From the NCBI RefSeq assembly GCF_011421595.1, contig NZ_WTLH01000017.1:1-47301 (forward strand): DNA of 47,301 bases, written 5' to 3'. The translations under genes and the position numbers were made by a program. Source of the stretch: Streptomyces sp. YIM 98790 (GTDB lineage: Bacteria > Actinomycetota > Actinomycetes > Streptomycetales > Streptomycetaceae). The notes below the pieces were generated by a model. That model worked only from the letters and a program-made list of their open reading frames with translations, searched no databases and was not told where the DNA came from. Positions 36,038-47,226 of the stretch are shown here, piece after piece. Position 1 is the stretch's first letter, and the number at the start of each line of letters is the position of its first letter.

Positions 36038-36051
36038 GCGGCAATTGCCGC
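36038..36051. promoter_or_regulatory. Palindrome upstream of the DUF349 promoter
   Basis: GCGGCAATTGCCGC is a perfect 14-bp palindrome centred on AATT, 10 nt upstream of the candidate -35 box. A dimeric regulator could bind here; none is identified. Confidence 0.4.
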
Positions 36052-36061
36052 TCGCAGAGTG

Positions 36062-36091
36062 CGGACAGCCGGGCTGCCGGTCGCCTATGTT
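36062..36091 (+). promoter_or_regulatory. Candidate promoter of the DUF349 gene
   Basis: CGGACA (36062-36067) and TATGTT (36086-36091) are spaced by 18 nt. The leader would be about 120 nt, long enough to hold further control elements, none of which I recognise. Confidence 0.4.
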
Positions 36092-36220
36092 GGCGTTGTG
36101 GACGGGCGGCCCTGCGTGACTGCACTGCGTCGCCCGGCATCCGGGCTACCACCGGATGAGGAACTGTGGACGATGCCGCGGGGCTCCGGCCCCGGCCGGG
36201 TGTCATGTGGAGGAGGCGCT

Positions 36221-37450
36221 GTGAGCAGCGACCCGTGGGGCCGTGTCGATGAGAGCGGCACGGTGTATGTGCGGACCGCCGACGGGGAGAAGGTCGCCGG
36301 CTCGTGGCAGGCGGGGTCGCCCGAGGAGGCCCTCGCCTACTTCGAGCGCAAGTACGAGGGCCTGGTGGTGGAGATCGGGCTGCTGGAGCGCCGGGTGCGG
36401 ACCACCGATCTGTCCGCCAAGGACGCGACGGCGGCGATCGAGCACATCCGGGAACAGGTCGACGCGGCGCACGCGGTCGGGGATCTGGAGGCACTGTCCC
36501 GGCGGTTGGACAAGCTGACCGAGCTGGTGCAGCAGCGGCAGGCCGAGCGCCGGGCCAGCCGGGCCCGGCAGAGCGAGGAGACCCGGCAGGCCAAGGAGGC
36601 GCTGGTCACCGAGGCCGAGCAGCTGGCCGCCAGCGACCAGTGGCGGGTCGCCGGGGAGCGGCTGCGGGCACTGGTGGAGACCTGGAAGAGTCTGCCGCGG
36701 CTGGACCGCAGGACGGACGACGAGCTGTGGCACCGTTTCTCGCACGCCCGCTCGGCGTTCTCCAAGCGGCGCAAGGCGCACTTCGCGGCGCTGGACGCGC
36801 AGCGCGAGGAGGCCAGGCGGCGCAAGGAGAAGCTGATCGCGGAGGCCGAGGAGCTGTCCGGCTCCACCGACTGGGGCCCGACCGCCACCCGCTACCGGGA
36901 GCTGATGCGGGAGTGGAAGGCCGCCGGCCGGGCCCAGCGGGACGTGGAGGACGAGCTGTGGGCACGCTTCCGCGCCGCGCAGGACGTCTTCTTCCAGGCC
37001 CGCGGCGAGGTGTTCGCCGAACGGGACGCGGAGTACCGGGACAACCTGGCGCGCAAGGAGGAGCTGGCGGCCGAGGCGGAGAAGCTGCTGCCGGTGACCG
37101 AGGTGCGCTCGGCGCGGGCCGCGCTGCGCTCCATCGGTGAGCGCTGGGAGGCCATCGGCCCGGTGCCGCGGGACGCCCGGCCGGCGATCGAGGGCCGGCT
37201 GCGGGCGGTGGAGCAGGCGGTGGCCGAGGCCGAGGAGGCCGAGTGGCGGCGCACCAACCCCGAAGCCCGGGCCCGCGCCGCGGAGCTGACCGGCCAGCTG
37301 GAGGACGTGGTGGACCGGCTGCGCCGCCAGATCGACACCGCCCGCGCCGCGGGCAACAACGCCCGCGCGGACAAGCTGGAGAAGGAGCTGTCCGGCCGCC
37401 AGGCACTGCTGGACCAGGCCCGCAAGAGCCTGGAGGAGTTCGGCGGCTAG
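36221..37450 (+). CDS. DUF349 domain coiled-coil protein
   Basis: This 409-residue, highly charged helical protein contains repeated DUF349 units: W-K-x-LPRLDRRTDDELWHRF, then WKAAGRAQRDVEDELWARF, then WEAIGPVPRDARPAIEGRL, each followed by a long Arg/Glu-rich helix. The N-terminus is a small beta region (GRVDESGTVYVRTADGEK). The C-terminal part is coiled coil. The family's function is unknown; an RNA-binding or translation-linked role has been proposed for relatives, but nothing here tests that. GTG at 36221 follows GGAGGAGG. It converges with relA across a perfect palindrome. Confidence 0.88.
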   Translation: MSSDPWGRVDESGTVYVRTADGEKVAGSWQAGSPEEALAYFERKYEGLVVEIGLLERRVRTTDLSAKDATAAIEHIREQVDAAHAVGDLEALSRRLDKLTELVQQRQAERRASRARQSEETRQAKEALVTEAEQLAASDQWRVAGERLRALVETWKSLPRLDRRTDDELWHRFSHARSAFSKRRKAHFAALDAQREEARRRKEKLIAEAEELSGSTDWGPTATRYRELMREWKAAGRAQRDVEDELWARFRAAQDVFFQARGEVFAERDAEYRDNLARKEELAAEAEKLLPVTEVRSARAALRSIGERWEAIGPVPRDARPAIEGRLRAVEQAVAEAEEAEWRRTNPEARARAAELTGQLEDVVDRLRRQIDTARAAGNNARADKLEKELSGRQALLDQARKSLEEFGG

Positions 37451-37455
37451 CCGTC

Positions 37456-37493
37456 CGCGAGGGGGCCGGGCCGGCCGGCCCGGCCCCCTCGCG
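37456..37493. terminator. Bidirectional terminator between the DUF349 gene and relA
   Basis: A perfect 38-bp palindrome (two 19-bp arms, no loop) fills the 50-bp gap between the convergent stops. It should form a strong hairpin on both strands. Confidence 0.8.
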
Positions 37494-37500
37494 GCGCGGT

Positions 37501-39996
<2,496 letters not shown>

Positions 39997-40128
39997 GGGG
40001 GACTCCCGGGGGGACGGTCGGACTGCCATGGTAGCGAGCCGGGGCCGTCGGCACGTTTCGGCGAGATGGCGGGACCCGCGGCCCGCTCCGCGCCCGGTGT
40101 GCACCGGGCCGGGAGCCGGAGCAACGGC

Positions 40129-40181
40129 GCCGCGGCGGGACCCCTTCCCGGCACTGTGTCCGGGTGGGGTCCCGCCGCGGC
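40129..40181 (-). terminator. Hairpin downstream of apt
   Basis: A 16-bp perfect outer stem (40129-40144 with 40166-40181) encloses an inner stem-loop (CCCGG/TCCGGG region), 25 nt after the apt stop. It probably separates secDF-apt from relA. Confidence 0.7.
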
Positions 40182-40205
40182 GGTGACGTGCGGCGGAGCG
40201 TGCCC

Positions 40206-40817
40206 TCAGACGGTGAGCAGCACGTCCAGCGGGGCCGTGCCGAGCGCGGGGAGCAGCCGCTCCCGGCCGGCCAGGAAGCTCAGCTCCATGAGCATGGCCA
40301 CCCCGGCCACCTGGGCTCCGGTGCGGCGGATCAGGTGCAGCGAGGCCTCCGCCGTGCCGCCGGTGGCCAGCACGTCGTCGATCACCAGCACCCGGTCCTG
40401 CGGAGTGAGGTCCTCGGCGTGCAGCTCGATCTCCGCGCTGCCGTATTCCAGCCGGTAGGACTGCGAGATGGTGGCGCCGGGCAGCTTGCCGGCCTTGCGG
40501 ACCGGGACGAAGCCGACCTGGGCGGTCACCGCGACCGGTGCCGCCAGGATGAAGCCGCGCGCCTCCAGCCCGACCACCTTGGTCGCCCGCTGGCGCCGGC
40601 AGATGGCCGCCATGGTCTCGGTGACCAGGGAGAACGCCGCGGAGTCGGCCAGCAGCGGGGTGATGTCCTTGAACATCACGCCCGGCTGCGGGTAATCGGC
40701 CACCTCCCGGATCCGGCTGAGCAGCAGCTCCCGGGTCTCCTGCGGCACGGGCACGGCGGGGGCCGGCGGCACCGCCGGCGCGGCCCCGCCGCTCCCGGGC
40801 GTCGTCGCCTCGGTCAC
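40206..40817 (-). CDS. apt: Adenine phosphoribosyltransferase
   Basis: This 203-residue purine-salvage enzyme makes AMP from adenine and PRPP. It shows the N-terminal [18 protein letters not shown], the [14 protein letters not shown] segment, [18 protein letters not shown] and the PRPP loop [17 protein letters not shown]. The ORF extends 30 residues upstream; the GTG at 40817 ([10 protein letters not shown]) is preferred because the longer form would overlap the end of secF. It begins 7 nt after the secF stop. secDF-apt-relA is a conserved actinobacterial order. Confidence 0.95.
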   Translation of the reverse strand: MTEATTPGSGGAAPAVPPAPAVPVPQETRELLLSRIREVADYPQPGVMFKDITPLLADSAAFSLVTETMAAICRRQRATKVVGLEARGFILAAPVAVTAQVGFVPVRKAGKLPGATISQSYRLEYGSAEIELHAEDLTPQDRVLVIDDVLATGGTAEASLHLIRRTGAQVAGVAMLMELSFLAGRERLLPALGTAPLDVLLTV

Positions 40818-40824
40818 CGCCGGA

Positions 40825-41970
40825 TCACCGCCGCTTGCCGGACGGGCGGCCCCGGCCCCGGCTGCGGGAGACCGGCTGGCGGCGCTGGACCACCACGAAT
40901 CCCTCCTCGTCGGTCGCAAGCGCCTCGTCCGCCGGGGCGCCCGGGCGGGACACGGCGGCGTGCACCGCGGTGGGGGCGTTGGCCGAGTCCTCGGTCTCGC
41001 CGCGCTCGGTGCGCTTGGCCAGGATGCGGCGGTCGTGGGCCTTGATCTCCGGGTCCCGCAGCCGGAAGTCCACGACCACCGGAGTGGCGATGAAGATCGA
41101 CGAGAAGGTACCGGCGGCCAGGCCGACGAACAGCGCCAGCGCGATGTCCTTGAGCATGCCGCCGCCGAGCAGGCCGGTGCCGATGAACAGCAGCCCGCCG
41201 ACCGGCAGCAGCGCCACCACCGAGGTGTTCACCGACCGCACCACGGTGGCGTTGATGCCCTGGTTGGCCAGCTCCCCGAAGGTGAACCGGGTCTGTTTGG
41301 TGACCGAGCCGGTCTTCTCCTTGACCTTGTCGAAGACCACCACCGTGTCGTAGAGCGAATAGCCCAGGATGGTGAGCATGCCGACCACGGTGCCCGGGGT
41401 CACCTCGAAGCCCACGAAGGCGTAGACACCGACGGTGATCGCCAGGTCGTGCAGCAGCGCGACCAGCGCGCCCAGCGCCATCCGCCACTCGAAGGCGATG
41501 GCCAGGTAGATGCTGACCAGCGCGAGGAAGATGATGACGCCGCGCAGCGCCTTGTCGGTCATCTGGTCGCCCCAGCTGGGGCCGACCACCTCGGCGTTGA
41601 CGTCGGTGGCGGCCACGCCCAGCTCGGCGGCGATGGCCTCGCGCACCTCGCCGGACTCCTCGGTGTCCAGGCCGGTGACCTGGATGCGCAGCGCGCCGCT
41701 GCCCAGTTCCTGGACCCGGGCGTCGTTGCCGGAGGCGTCCTCGGCGACGCGCCGGGCATCGTCCTGGCTGATGGAGGCGTCGGGCGGGGTGGTGAGCACC
41801 GCGCCGCCCTGGAACTCCACACCCATGTACAGGCCGCGCACGCCCAGGCCGGTGAGCGAGACGATCACCAGCAGCACCGAGATGGCATACCAGAACTTGC
41901 GGCGGCCCACGAAGTCGTAGGCCATCTCACCGCGGTAGAGCTTGGCGCCGAGCGTTCCGAAGCGGGACAT
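40825..41970 (-). CDS. secF: Protein translocase subunit SecF
   Basis: This 381-residue membrane protein works with SecD and YajC to drive late steps of Sec export with the proton gradient. Six transmembrane helices are expected. Recognisable parts are FVGRRKFWYAISVLLVIVSL, GLYMGVEFQGGAVL (the SecF P-domain start), GLDTEESGEV, SWGDQMTDKALRG, LLHDLAITVGVYA and LGYSLYDTVVVFDKVKE, which carries the conserved D-VVVFD helix. The C-terminal 80 residues are a basic low-complexity tail ending RGRGRPSGKRR. It begins 1 nt after the secD stop. Confidence 0.96.
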   Translation of the reverse strand: MSRFGTLGAKLYRGEMAYDFVGRRKFWYAISVLLVIVSLTGLGVRGLYMGVEFQGGAVLTTPPDASISQDDARRVAEDASGNDARVQELGSGALRIQVTGLDTEESGEVREAIAAELGVAATDVNAEVVGPSWGDQMTDKALRGVIIFLALVSIYLAIAFEWRMALGALVALLHDLAITVGVYAFVGFEVTPGTVVGMLTILGYSLYDTVVVFDKVKEKTGSVTKQTRFTFGELANQGINATVVRSVNTSVVALLPVGGLLFIGTGLLGGGMLKDIALALFVGLAAGTFSSIFIATPVVVDFRLRDPEIKAHDRRILAKRTERGETEDSANAPTAVHAAVSRPGAPADEALATDEEGFVVVQRRQPVSRSRGRGRPSGKRR

Positions 41971-41971
41971 C

Positions 41972-43966
41972 TCAGGCCTCCTTCGGTTCGGCGGGGACGG
42001 TGACCGGGCGGCGTCCGCCGCGCCGGATGGGCGGCGGTGCTCCGAGCCGCTTCGGGTCCAGCCCGGACCACTTGTTGCCGCGGGAGAAGAACTTGCGGCC
42101 GCCGGCCAGCGAGACCAGGGGCTTGGTCAGCAGGAAGACGATCAGCACGTCCATCGCGGTGGTCAGGCCGAGCACGAAGGCGAAGCCCTGCACCGAGCCG
42201 ACCGAGACGAGGAACAGCACGATCGCGGCCAGGAACGACACCACGTCGGAGACGAGGATGGTGCGCCGGGCGCGCGGCCAGGCGCGGTGGATGGCGGCCC
42301 GCACCGGGCGGCCCTCGCGGACCTCGTCCCGGATCCGTTCGAAGTAGACGATGAAGGAGTCCGCGGTGATGCCGATCGAGACGATGGCGCCGCACACCGC
42401 CGGCAGGCTGAGCGCGAAGCCGATGGCCGTGCCGAGCAGCGACATCACCACGTAGGTCAGCAGCCCCATGGCCGCCAGGCTGGTGATCGCGACCAGGGCC
42501 AGCACCCGGTAGTAGAAGAAGAGGTAGCCCATCACCAGGGCCAGGCCGATGCCGCCGGCGATCAGGCCCGCCCGGAGCTGCTCGCTGCCGAGGGTGGGCG
42601 AGACCGTGGTGACGTTGGCCTCCTCGAAGGTGAGCGGCAGGGCGCCGTACTTGAGGACGTTGGCCAGGTTGGCGGCTTCCTCCTGGGTGAACGGGTTGCC
42701 CTCGCCGCCCTCGATGATGGCGCTGCCGCCGCCGAGGCGCTCGCTCACCGAGGGGGCGGAGACCACCTCGCCGTCCAGCAGGATGGCGAACTGGTTCTGC
42801 GGCGGGGCCTTGGTGGCCAGCTCCGCGGTGATGTCCGCGAACTTGTCACCGCCGGTCTTGTTGAAGTCCATGGTGACGATCCACTCGGCGCGCTGCGGAT
42901 CGAAAACGGCGTCCGCGCCGGTGAGGTCGGTGCCGGGGACGGCCACCGGGCCGAGCTGGTACTTCAGGCCGTCCTCGCCGCAGGCCACGATCGGCTCGTC
43001 GTCCTCGGCCTGGACGGCGGCCTGGCTGGCGGCCAGCCGCGCCTCGGGGGTGGAGCAGTCGAGGTCGGCGAGGGCCTGGGTGACCTCGTCGAGCCCGGTG
43101 CCCTCGTCGGCCGGGGTCCCGGGCTCCTCCCCCGTGCCCTCGGCGGTGCCCTCGTCGGCGGTGCCCTCGGTCGTGCCCTCGGTGGCGCCCTTGTCCGTGG
43201 CCCCGGTGTCCTCGGTGGCCTCGGCGCCGGGGGACTCCTCGGCCTCGTGCTCGTCGGTGCGGAAGGAGGCGGGGGAGGCGGTGGCGGCGGACTCCCCGCC
43301 GATCACGGTGTCGCCCAGCGACGGCAGGCTCTGGTCGCTGGTGTCCTCCTCGGTGCCGGTCCCGCCGCCGGTGTCTCCTTCGGTGCCTTCCGCACCTTCC
43401 GTGCCTTCGCTGCCCTCGGCGGAACCGTCCGTGCCCTCGGTGGCGCCGTCCGTGGCGTCCTCACCGGTCTCCCCGGTCTCCCCGGTGTCCTCGCCCGTGC
43501 CGCCGGTCTCCTCGCCCTCCGGGACGATGGTGGAGTAGTCGACGGTGACGACCGGACGGAAGGCCATCTGCGCGGTGGTGCCCACCTGCTCCCGGGCCTG
43601 CTTCTCGTCGGTCCCCCTGGGGATGGAGACCACGATGTTGCGGTCGCCCTGCGCCTGGACCGTGGCCTCGGACACACCCAGGCCGTTCACCCGGCGCTCG
43701 ATGATGCTGACGGCGGTGTTCAGGTTCTCCTGGGTGACCGCGCCCTCATTGCGCGCGTCCTCGGTGGCGGAGAGCGTGATGCTCGTGCCGCCGGCGAGGT
43801 CGATGCCCAGCCGCGGGGTCGTCTCACCGGTGGCGAACATGCCTGCGGTGAGTGCTGCGGCGAGGATCAGGAACACCACGATGGCGCGTCCCGGCCTCCC
43901 GTATGCCGACCTGGCGTCCTTCTTGGCGGGCTTGGGGGGCCTGAAGCCCGGGTTAGGTCCAGCCAC
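41972..43966 (-). CDS. secD: Protein translocase subunit SecD, with acidic insert
   Basis: This protein of about 664 residues is the larger half of SecDF. After a short N-terminus and first helix (GRAIVVFLILAAALTAGMF), the RLGIDLAGGTSITL motif begins the extracytoplasmic domain. Residues about 148-290 are an acidic Glu/Gly/Thr-rich low-complexity insert (EGTEGAEGTEGDTGGGTG and similar). Conserved DFNKTGGDKFADIT and AILLDGEVVSAPSV follow, then five membrane helices with GITADSFIVYFERIRDEV. Usual bacterial SecD is shorter. I chose GTG 43966 (V-AGPNPGF); GTG 43996 is possible. A terminator-like hairpin separates it from yajC. Confidence 0.95.
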   Translation of the reverse strand: MAGPNPGFRPPKPAKKDARSAYGRPGRAIVVFLILAAALTAGMFATGETTPRLGIDLAGGTSITLSATEDARNEGAVTQENLNTAVSIIERRVNGLGVSEATVQAQGDRNIVVSIPRGTDEKQAREQVGTTAQMAFRPVVTVDYSTIVPEGEETGGTGEDTGETGETGEDATDGATEGTDGSAEGSEGTEGAEGTEGDTGGGTGTEEDTSDQSLPSLGDTVIGGESAATASPASFRTDEHEAEESPGAEATEDTGATDKGATEGTTEGTADEGTAEGTGEEPGTPADEGTGLDEVTQALADLDCSTPEARLAASQAAVQAEDDEPIVACGEDGLKYQLGPVAVPGTDLTGADAVFDPQRAEWIVTMDFNKTGGDKFADITAELATKAPPQNQFAILLDGEVVSAPSVSERLGGGSAIIEGGEGNPFTQEEAANLANVLKYGALPLTFEEANVTTVSPTLGSEQLRAGLIAGGIGLALVMGYLFFYYRVLALVAITSLAAMGLLTYVVMSLLGTAIGFALSLPAVCGAIVSIGITADSFIVYFERIRDEVREGRPVRAAIHRAWPRARRTILVSDVVSFLAAIVLFLVSVGSVQGFAFVLGLTTAMDVLIVFLLTKPLVSLAGGRKFFSRGNKWSGLDPKRLGAPPPIRRGGRRPVTVPAEPKEA

Positions 43967-44079
43967 CTTCTCGTCTCTTTCTGTCCAACGGCTCACGCCC
44001 GGTGGTCGCGGCGCGGCTGGCGGTACCGCCCGGGCCGCTCCGGTCCGGGGGATGGTGCCTCAACGGTTCCGTCCACGCT

Positions 44080-44115
44080 CAGGTGCCGGCGGCCGTGTGC
44101 GGCCGCCGGCACCTG
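44080..44115 (-). terminator. Strong hairpin between yajC and secD
   Basis: A perfect 16-bp stem (44080-44095 with 44100-44115) with a TGTG loop begins 2 nt after the yajC stop. It suggests that yajC is at least partly terminated before secD. Confidence 0.75.
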
Positions 44116-44117
44116 GC

Positions 44118-44561
44118 TCAGGACTTGCCGCCTTCGCCGTCGTGCTTGGAGTCGTCGCCCGGTTCGCTGTCGTCCGGCGAGCCCTTGCCGAGATCGATGC
44201 CGCTCCCCTTCGGCTCCTGATCTCCCTCGGTCAGCGAGGAGGCGTCGTCCGGGACTTCCGGGGTGTCGTCGTCATCCGGATCGGTTTCTCCGTTCACGAT
44301 CCGGTGGTATTCGTCGGCTTCCAGGATCGCGGAGACCGCCTGCTTGCTGAACACCGCGTGCATGCCGGGCTCCAGCTCCAGCAGCAGCGTGTCGTGGCGC
44401 ACCTCCTTGACCAGGGCATACATGCCACCGATCGTGCGGATGCCGGTGCCTGGTTCGATCGAGTTGCGCATGTCTTCGAGCTGGCGCTGCTTGTTCTTGG
44501 CCGAGCGCGTCATCAGCAGCATGACGCCGATCACCAGGACGAGCGGGAGTAGAAGTTCCAC
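44118..44561 (-). CDS. yajC: Preprotein translocase subunit YajC
   Basis: This 147-residue protein has one N-terminal membrane helix (LLLPLVLVIGVMLLMTR), then the YajC core RSAKNKQRQLEDMRNSIEPGTGIRTIGGMYALVKEV (in parts) and a 60-residue acidic Asp/Glu/Ser/Gly tail (PDDDDTPEVPDDASS onwards). It is an accessory of the SecDF complex. The usual E. coli YajC is 110 residues, so the acidic tail is an extension. GTG start at 44561; the best ribosome-binding site is AAGGA about 12 nt away. A candidate promoter lies about 100 nt upstream. Confidence 0.94.
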   Translation of the reverse strand: MELLLPLVLVIGVMLLMTRSAKNKQRQLEDMRNSIEPGTGIRTIGGMYALVKEVRHDTLLLELEPGMHAVFSKQAVSAILEADEYHRIVNGETDPDDDDTPEVPDDASSLTEGDQEPKGSGIDLGKGSPDDSEPGDDSKHDGEGGKS

Positions 44562-44651
44562 GGCGGAGGATTTTCCTTAACACGGCCGGTATGAACCGGC
44601 CTGAAGTTTTTGGGCGGGGGGTATGCCATCCTCTTGAGGTGGCGTCGGCGC

Positions 44652-44681
44652 AGTCTAAGCGAGGCTTCGCCGCATGAACAA
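44652..44681 (-). promoter_or_regulatory. Candidate promoter of yajC
   Basis: On the minus strand, TTGTTC (44676-44681) and TAGACT (44652-44657) are spaced by 18 nt. The leader of about 85 nt has a small GGCCGG/CCGGCC hairpin. It implies that yajC is transcribed independently of the ruv genes. Confidence 0.45.
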
Positions 44682-44751
44682 CGTCAGTGACAGCGGCGAT
44701 GTTCCGGCCCGGACGCCGGGATCCGAGGCGAATGGCCGGATTCCATCATAT

Positions 44752-45798
44752 TCAGGTGTCGAACAGACCTGCCTGGGCCTGCGGCCTCTCCGGCGGTTCC
44801 AGCCCCAGATGGCGCCAGGCCGCAGGGGTCGCCACCCGGCCCCGCGGGGTGCGGGCCAGCAGGCCCTCGCGGACCAGGAACGGCTCGGCGACCTCCTCCA
44901 CGGTCTCCCGCTCCTCCCCCACCGCGACCGCCAGGGTGGACAGACCCACCGGGCCGCCGCCGAACAGCTTCAGCAGTGCGCCGAGCACCGCCCGGTCCAG
45001 CCGGTCCAGGCCCCGCTCGTCCACCTCGTAGACCTCCAGGGCCCGGGCCGCGACCGGAGCGGTGATCACGCCGTCCGCCCTGACCTGGGCGTAGTCCCGG
45101 ACCCGGCGAAGCAGCCGGTTGGCGATCCGCGGGGTGCCCCGGGACCGGCCGGCGATCTCGGCGGCGCCCGCCCGGTCCACCGAGACGTCCAGCAGCGCGG
45201 CGGAGCGGTGGATCACGCGCTCCAGCTCGTCGCGGCCGTAGTGCTCCATGTGTCCGGTGAAGCCGAAGCGGTCGCGCAGCGGCGGGGGCAGCAGCCCGGC
45301 CCGGGTGGTGGCGCCGACCAGGGTGAACGGCGGCAGTTCCAGCGGGATGGCGGTCGCCCCGGGGCCCTTGCCGACGATCACGTCGACCCGGAAGTCCTCC
45401 ATGGCCATGTAGAGCATCTCCTCGGCCGGGCGGGCCATGCGGTGGATCTCGTCCAGGAACAGCACCTCGCCCTCCTGGAGCGAGGAGAGGATCGAGGCGA
45501 GATCCCCGGCGTGCTGCACGGCCGGGCCGGAGGTGATCCGGATCGGGGCGCCCATCTCGGTGGCGACGATCATGGCCAGGGTGGTCTTGCCCAGGCCCGG
45601 GGCACCGGAGAGCAGCACATGGTCGGCGGTGGCGCCACGGGCGCGGGCGGCGCGCAGCACCAGATCGAGCTGTTCCCGGACGCGCTCCTGGCCGATGAAC
45701 TCGCCCAGGCTGCGCGGGCGCAGCGCGGCCTCGACCGCGGCGTCCTCGCTGTCCGGGGCGGCGCCGACCAGGCGCTCGGCCGGTTCCTCCCGGCTCAT
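44752..45798 (-). CDS. ruvB: Holliday junction branch migration helicase RuvB
   Basis: This 348-residue AAA+ motor drives branch migration with RuvA. It has [20 protein letters not shown] at the start, Walker [12 protein letters not shown], Walker [20 protein letters not shown], the sensor segment [19 protein letters not shown] and the C-terminal winged helix with [21 protein letters not shown] at 45798 follows AAGGGGGCGGCC. The gap of 118 nt to ruvA is Pro/Ala-rich in every frame and shows no gene. Confidence 0.97.
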   Translation of the reverse strand: MSREEPAERLVGAAPDSEDAAVEAALRPRSLGEFIGQERVREQLDLVLRAARARGATADHVLLSGAPGLGKTTLAMIVATEMGAPIRITSGPAVQHAGDLASILSSLQEGEVLFLDEIHRMARPAEEMLYMAMEDFRVDVIVGKGPGATAIPLELPPFTLVGATTRAGLLPPPLRDRFGFTGHMEHYGRDELERVIHRSAALLDVSVDRAGAAEIAGRSRGTPRIANRLLRRVRDYAQVRADGVITAPVAARALEVYEVDERGLDRLDRAVLGALLKLFGGGPVGLSTLAVAVGEERETVEEVAEPFLVREGLLARTPRGRVATPAAWRHLGLEPPERPQAQAGLFDT

Positions 45799-45916
45799 GG
45801 CCGCCCCCTTCCGGCCCGGCGGCGCGGCCGTGGGGCGGGCGGCGCGGCGGTGCGGCGGCCGGGTGCGGGACGGTTCACGGCGGCGGGCTCCTGTTCGGCT
45901 GCGGCGTGCGGGGCGG

Positions 45917-46549
45917 TCAGCGGGTGCGGTTGAGGGTCTGCAGGGCGGCCCGGAGCAGGGGGGCGAGGTCGGGGCGGCGCCCGGCCGCCTCCTCGGTCCC
46001 GGCCTGCGGGGTGACGGCGGCGACCGCCTCCTCGGCCTGCCGGGGCTGGTAGCCCAGCCCGACCAGGGCCTCGTGCAGCTGCTGCTCCCAGGGGGCGGGG
46101 CCGGCGGCCTGCGCGGGGCGGGCGGCACCGGCCCGGGTCTCGCCGACCGGGGCGCCGAGCCGGTCCTTGAGCTCCAGCAGCAGCTTCTGGGCGCCCTTCT
46201 TGCCGATGCCGGGGACGGCGGTGAGGGCCTTCTCGTCCCCGCCGGCGACCGCCCGGCGCAGGGCGTCGGGGCTGTGCACGGCCAGCATCGCCTGGGCCAG
46301 CCGGGGGCCGACGCCGCTGGCGGTCTGGAGCAGCTCGAAGACCTGCCGCTCGTCCTCGTCGGCGAAGCCGTACAGGGTGAGGGAATCCTCCCGGACGACC
46401 AGCGAGGTGGCCAGCCGCGCGGCCTGGCCGGTGCGCAGACCGGAGAGGGTGCCGGGGGTGCACTGCACGGCGATGCCGACTCCCCCGACCTCGACGACCG
46501 CGGCGTCCGGGGCGAGGGCGGCGACCGTTCCGCTGACGAAGGCGATCAT
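45917..46549 (-). CDS. ruvA: Holliday junction DNA helicase subunit RuvA
   Basis: This 210-residue protein binds four-way junctions as a tetramer and loads RuvB. It begins [23 protein letters not shown] (the beta-barrel domain), has the helix-hairpin-helix elements [17 protein letters not shown] and [19 protein letters not shown], a Pro/Ala linker and the C-terminal RuvB-binding domain [18 protein letters not shown]. The ATG overlaps the ruvC stop in ATGA. Confidence 0.96.
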   Translation of the reverse strand: MIAFVSGTVAALAPDAAVVEVGGVGIAVQCTPGTLSGLRTGQAARLATSLVVREDSLTLYGFADEDERQVFELLQTASGVGPRLAQAMLAVHSPDALRRAVAGGDEKALTAVPGIGKKGAQKLLLELKDRLGAPVGETRAGAARPAQAAGPAPWEQQLHEALVGLGYQPRQAEEAVAAVTPQAGTEEAAGRRPDLAPLLRAALQTLNRTR

Positions 46550-47085
46550 GTGGGGCTGCCCTTCGGGACTCGTGCGGTCTCCCGCTCCCGGGCCCGGTCC
46601 AGCCGGTGCTGGGCGGAGGCCCGCCAGATGTGGCAGATGGCCAGGGCCAGGGCGTCCGCGGCGTCGGCCGGTCTCGGTGCCGCGGCCAGCCGGAGCAGGC
46701 GCGTCACCATGGCGCCGACCTGGGCCTTGTCCGCCCGGCCGGAGCCGGTGACGGCGGCCTTGACCTCGCTGGGGGTGTGCAGGGCGACCGGCAGCCCGCG
46801 GCGGGCGGCGCACAGCATGGCCACCGCGCCGGCCTGCGCGGTGCCCATCACGGTGCGCACGTTGTGCTGGCTGAAGACCCGCTCCACGGCCACCGCCTCG
46901 GGCCGGTGCTCGTCCATCCACTGCTCCAGGCCCTGTTCGATCAGCAGCAGCCGCTGCGGGGCCGGGGCGTCGGCGGGGGTGCGGATCACGCCCACGCCGG
47001 CCATGCGCAGCGGGCGGCCGGCCGTGCCGTCGACCACACCGACGCCGCACCTGGTCAGCCCCGGGTCCACACCGAGCACCCTCAT
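46546..47085 (-). CDS. ruvC: Crossover junction endodeoxyribonuclease RuvC
   Basis: This 179-residue RNase H-fold resolvase cuts Holliday junctions. The first catalytic aspartate is in [19 protein letters not shown] (D7), the glutamate is in [22 protein letters not shown], and the last acidic pair lies in [14 protein letters not shown]. Length is typical. I took the ATG at 47085, which follows GGGAGGAG by 8 nt, and not the 30-residue longer frame upstream. It is the first gene of ruvC-ruvA-ruvB. Confidence 0.96.
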   Translation of the reverse strand: MRVLGVDPGLTRCGVGVVDGTAGRPLRMAGVGVIRTPADAPAPQRLLLIEQGLEQWMDEHRPEAVAVERVFSQHNVRTVMGTAQAGAVAMLCAARRGLPVALHTPSEVKAAVTGSGRADKAQVGAMVTRLLRLAAAPRPADAADALALAICHIWRASAQHRLDRARERETARVPKGSPT

Positions 47086-47169
47086 GCCGCGGCTCCTCCC
47101 CTGCCGGTGCTGCTCCGCCTGTTCACGCTTCCGGCTCCGCAGGGTAGTCGGCCCCACCGACAATGCCGG

Positions 47170-47213
47170 CGGCACCGGCCCGGGCGTGCCGGGGCGCGCC
47201 CGGGCCGGTGCCG
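47170..47213 (-). terminator. Terminator downstream of yebC
   Basis: A 17-bp perfect stem (47170-47186 with 47197-47213) and 10-nt loop begin 13 nt after the yebC stop, separating it from ruvC. Confidence 0.75.
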
Positions 47214-47226
47214 CTCCGGGGCCCGC

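Larger units (their letters stand above)
35836..36220. other. Divergent intergenic region between the MBL gene and the DUF349 gene
   Basis: This 385-bp gap separates two divergent genes. It holds a possible -10 box for the MBL-hisS unit (35916-35921), a 14-bp palindrome (36038-36051) and a candidate promoter for the DUF349 gene (36062-36091). A second 14-bp GC palindrome is at 35885-35898. No ORF looks coding, and no structured RNA was recognised. Confidence 0.6.
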
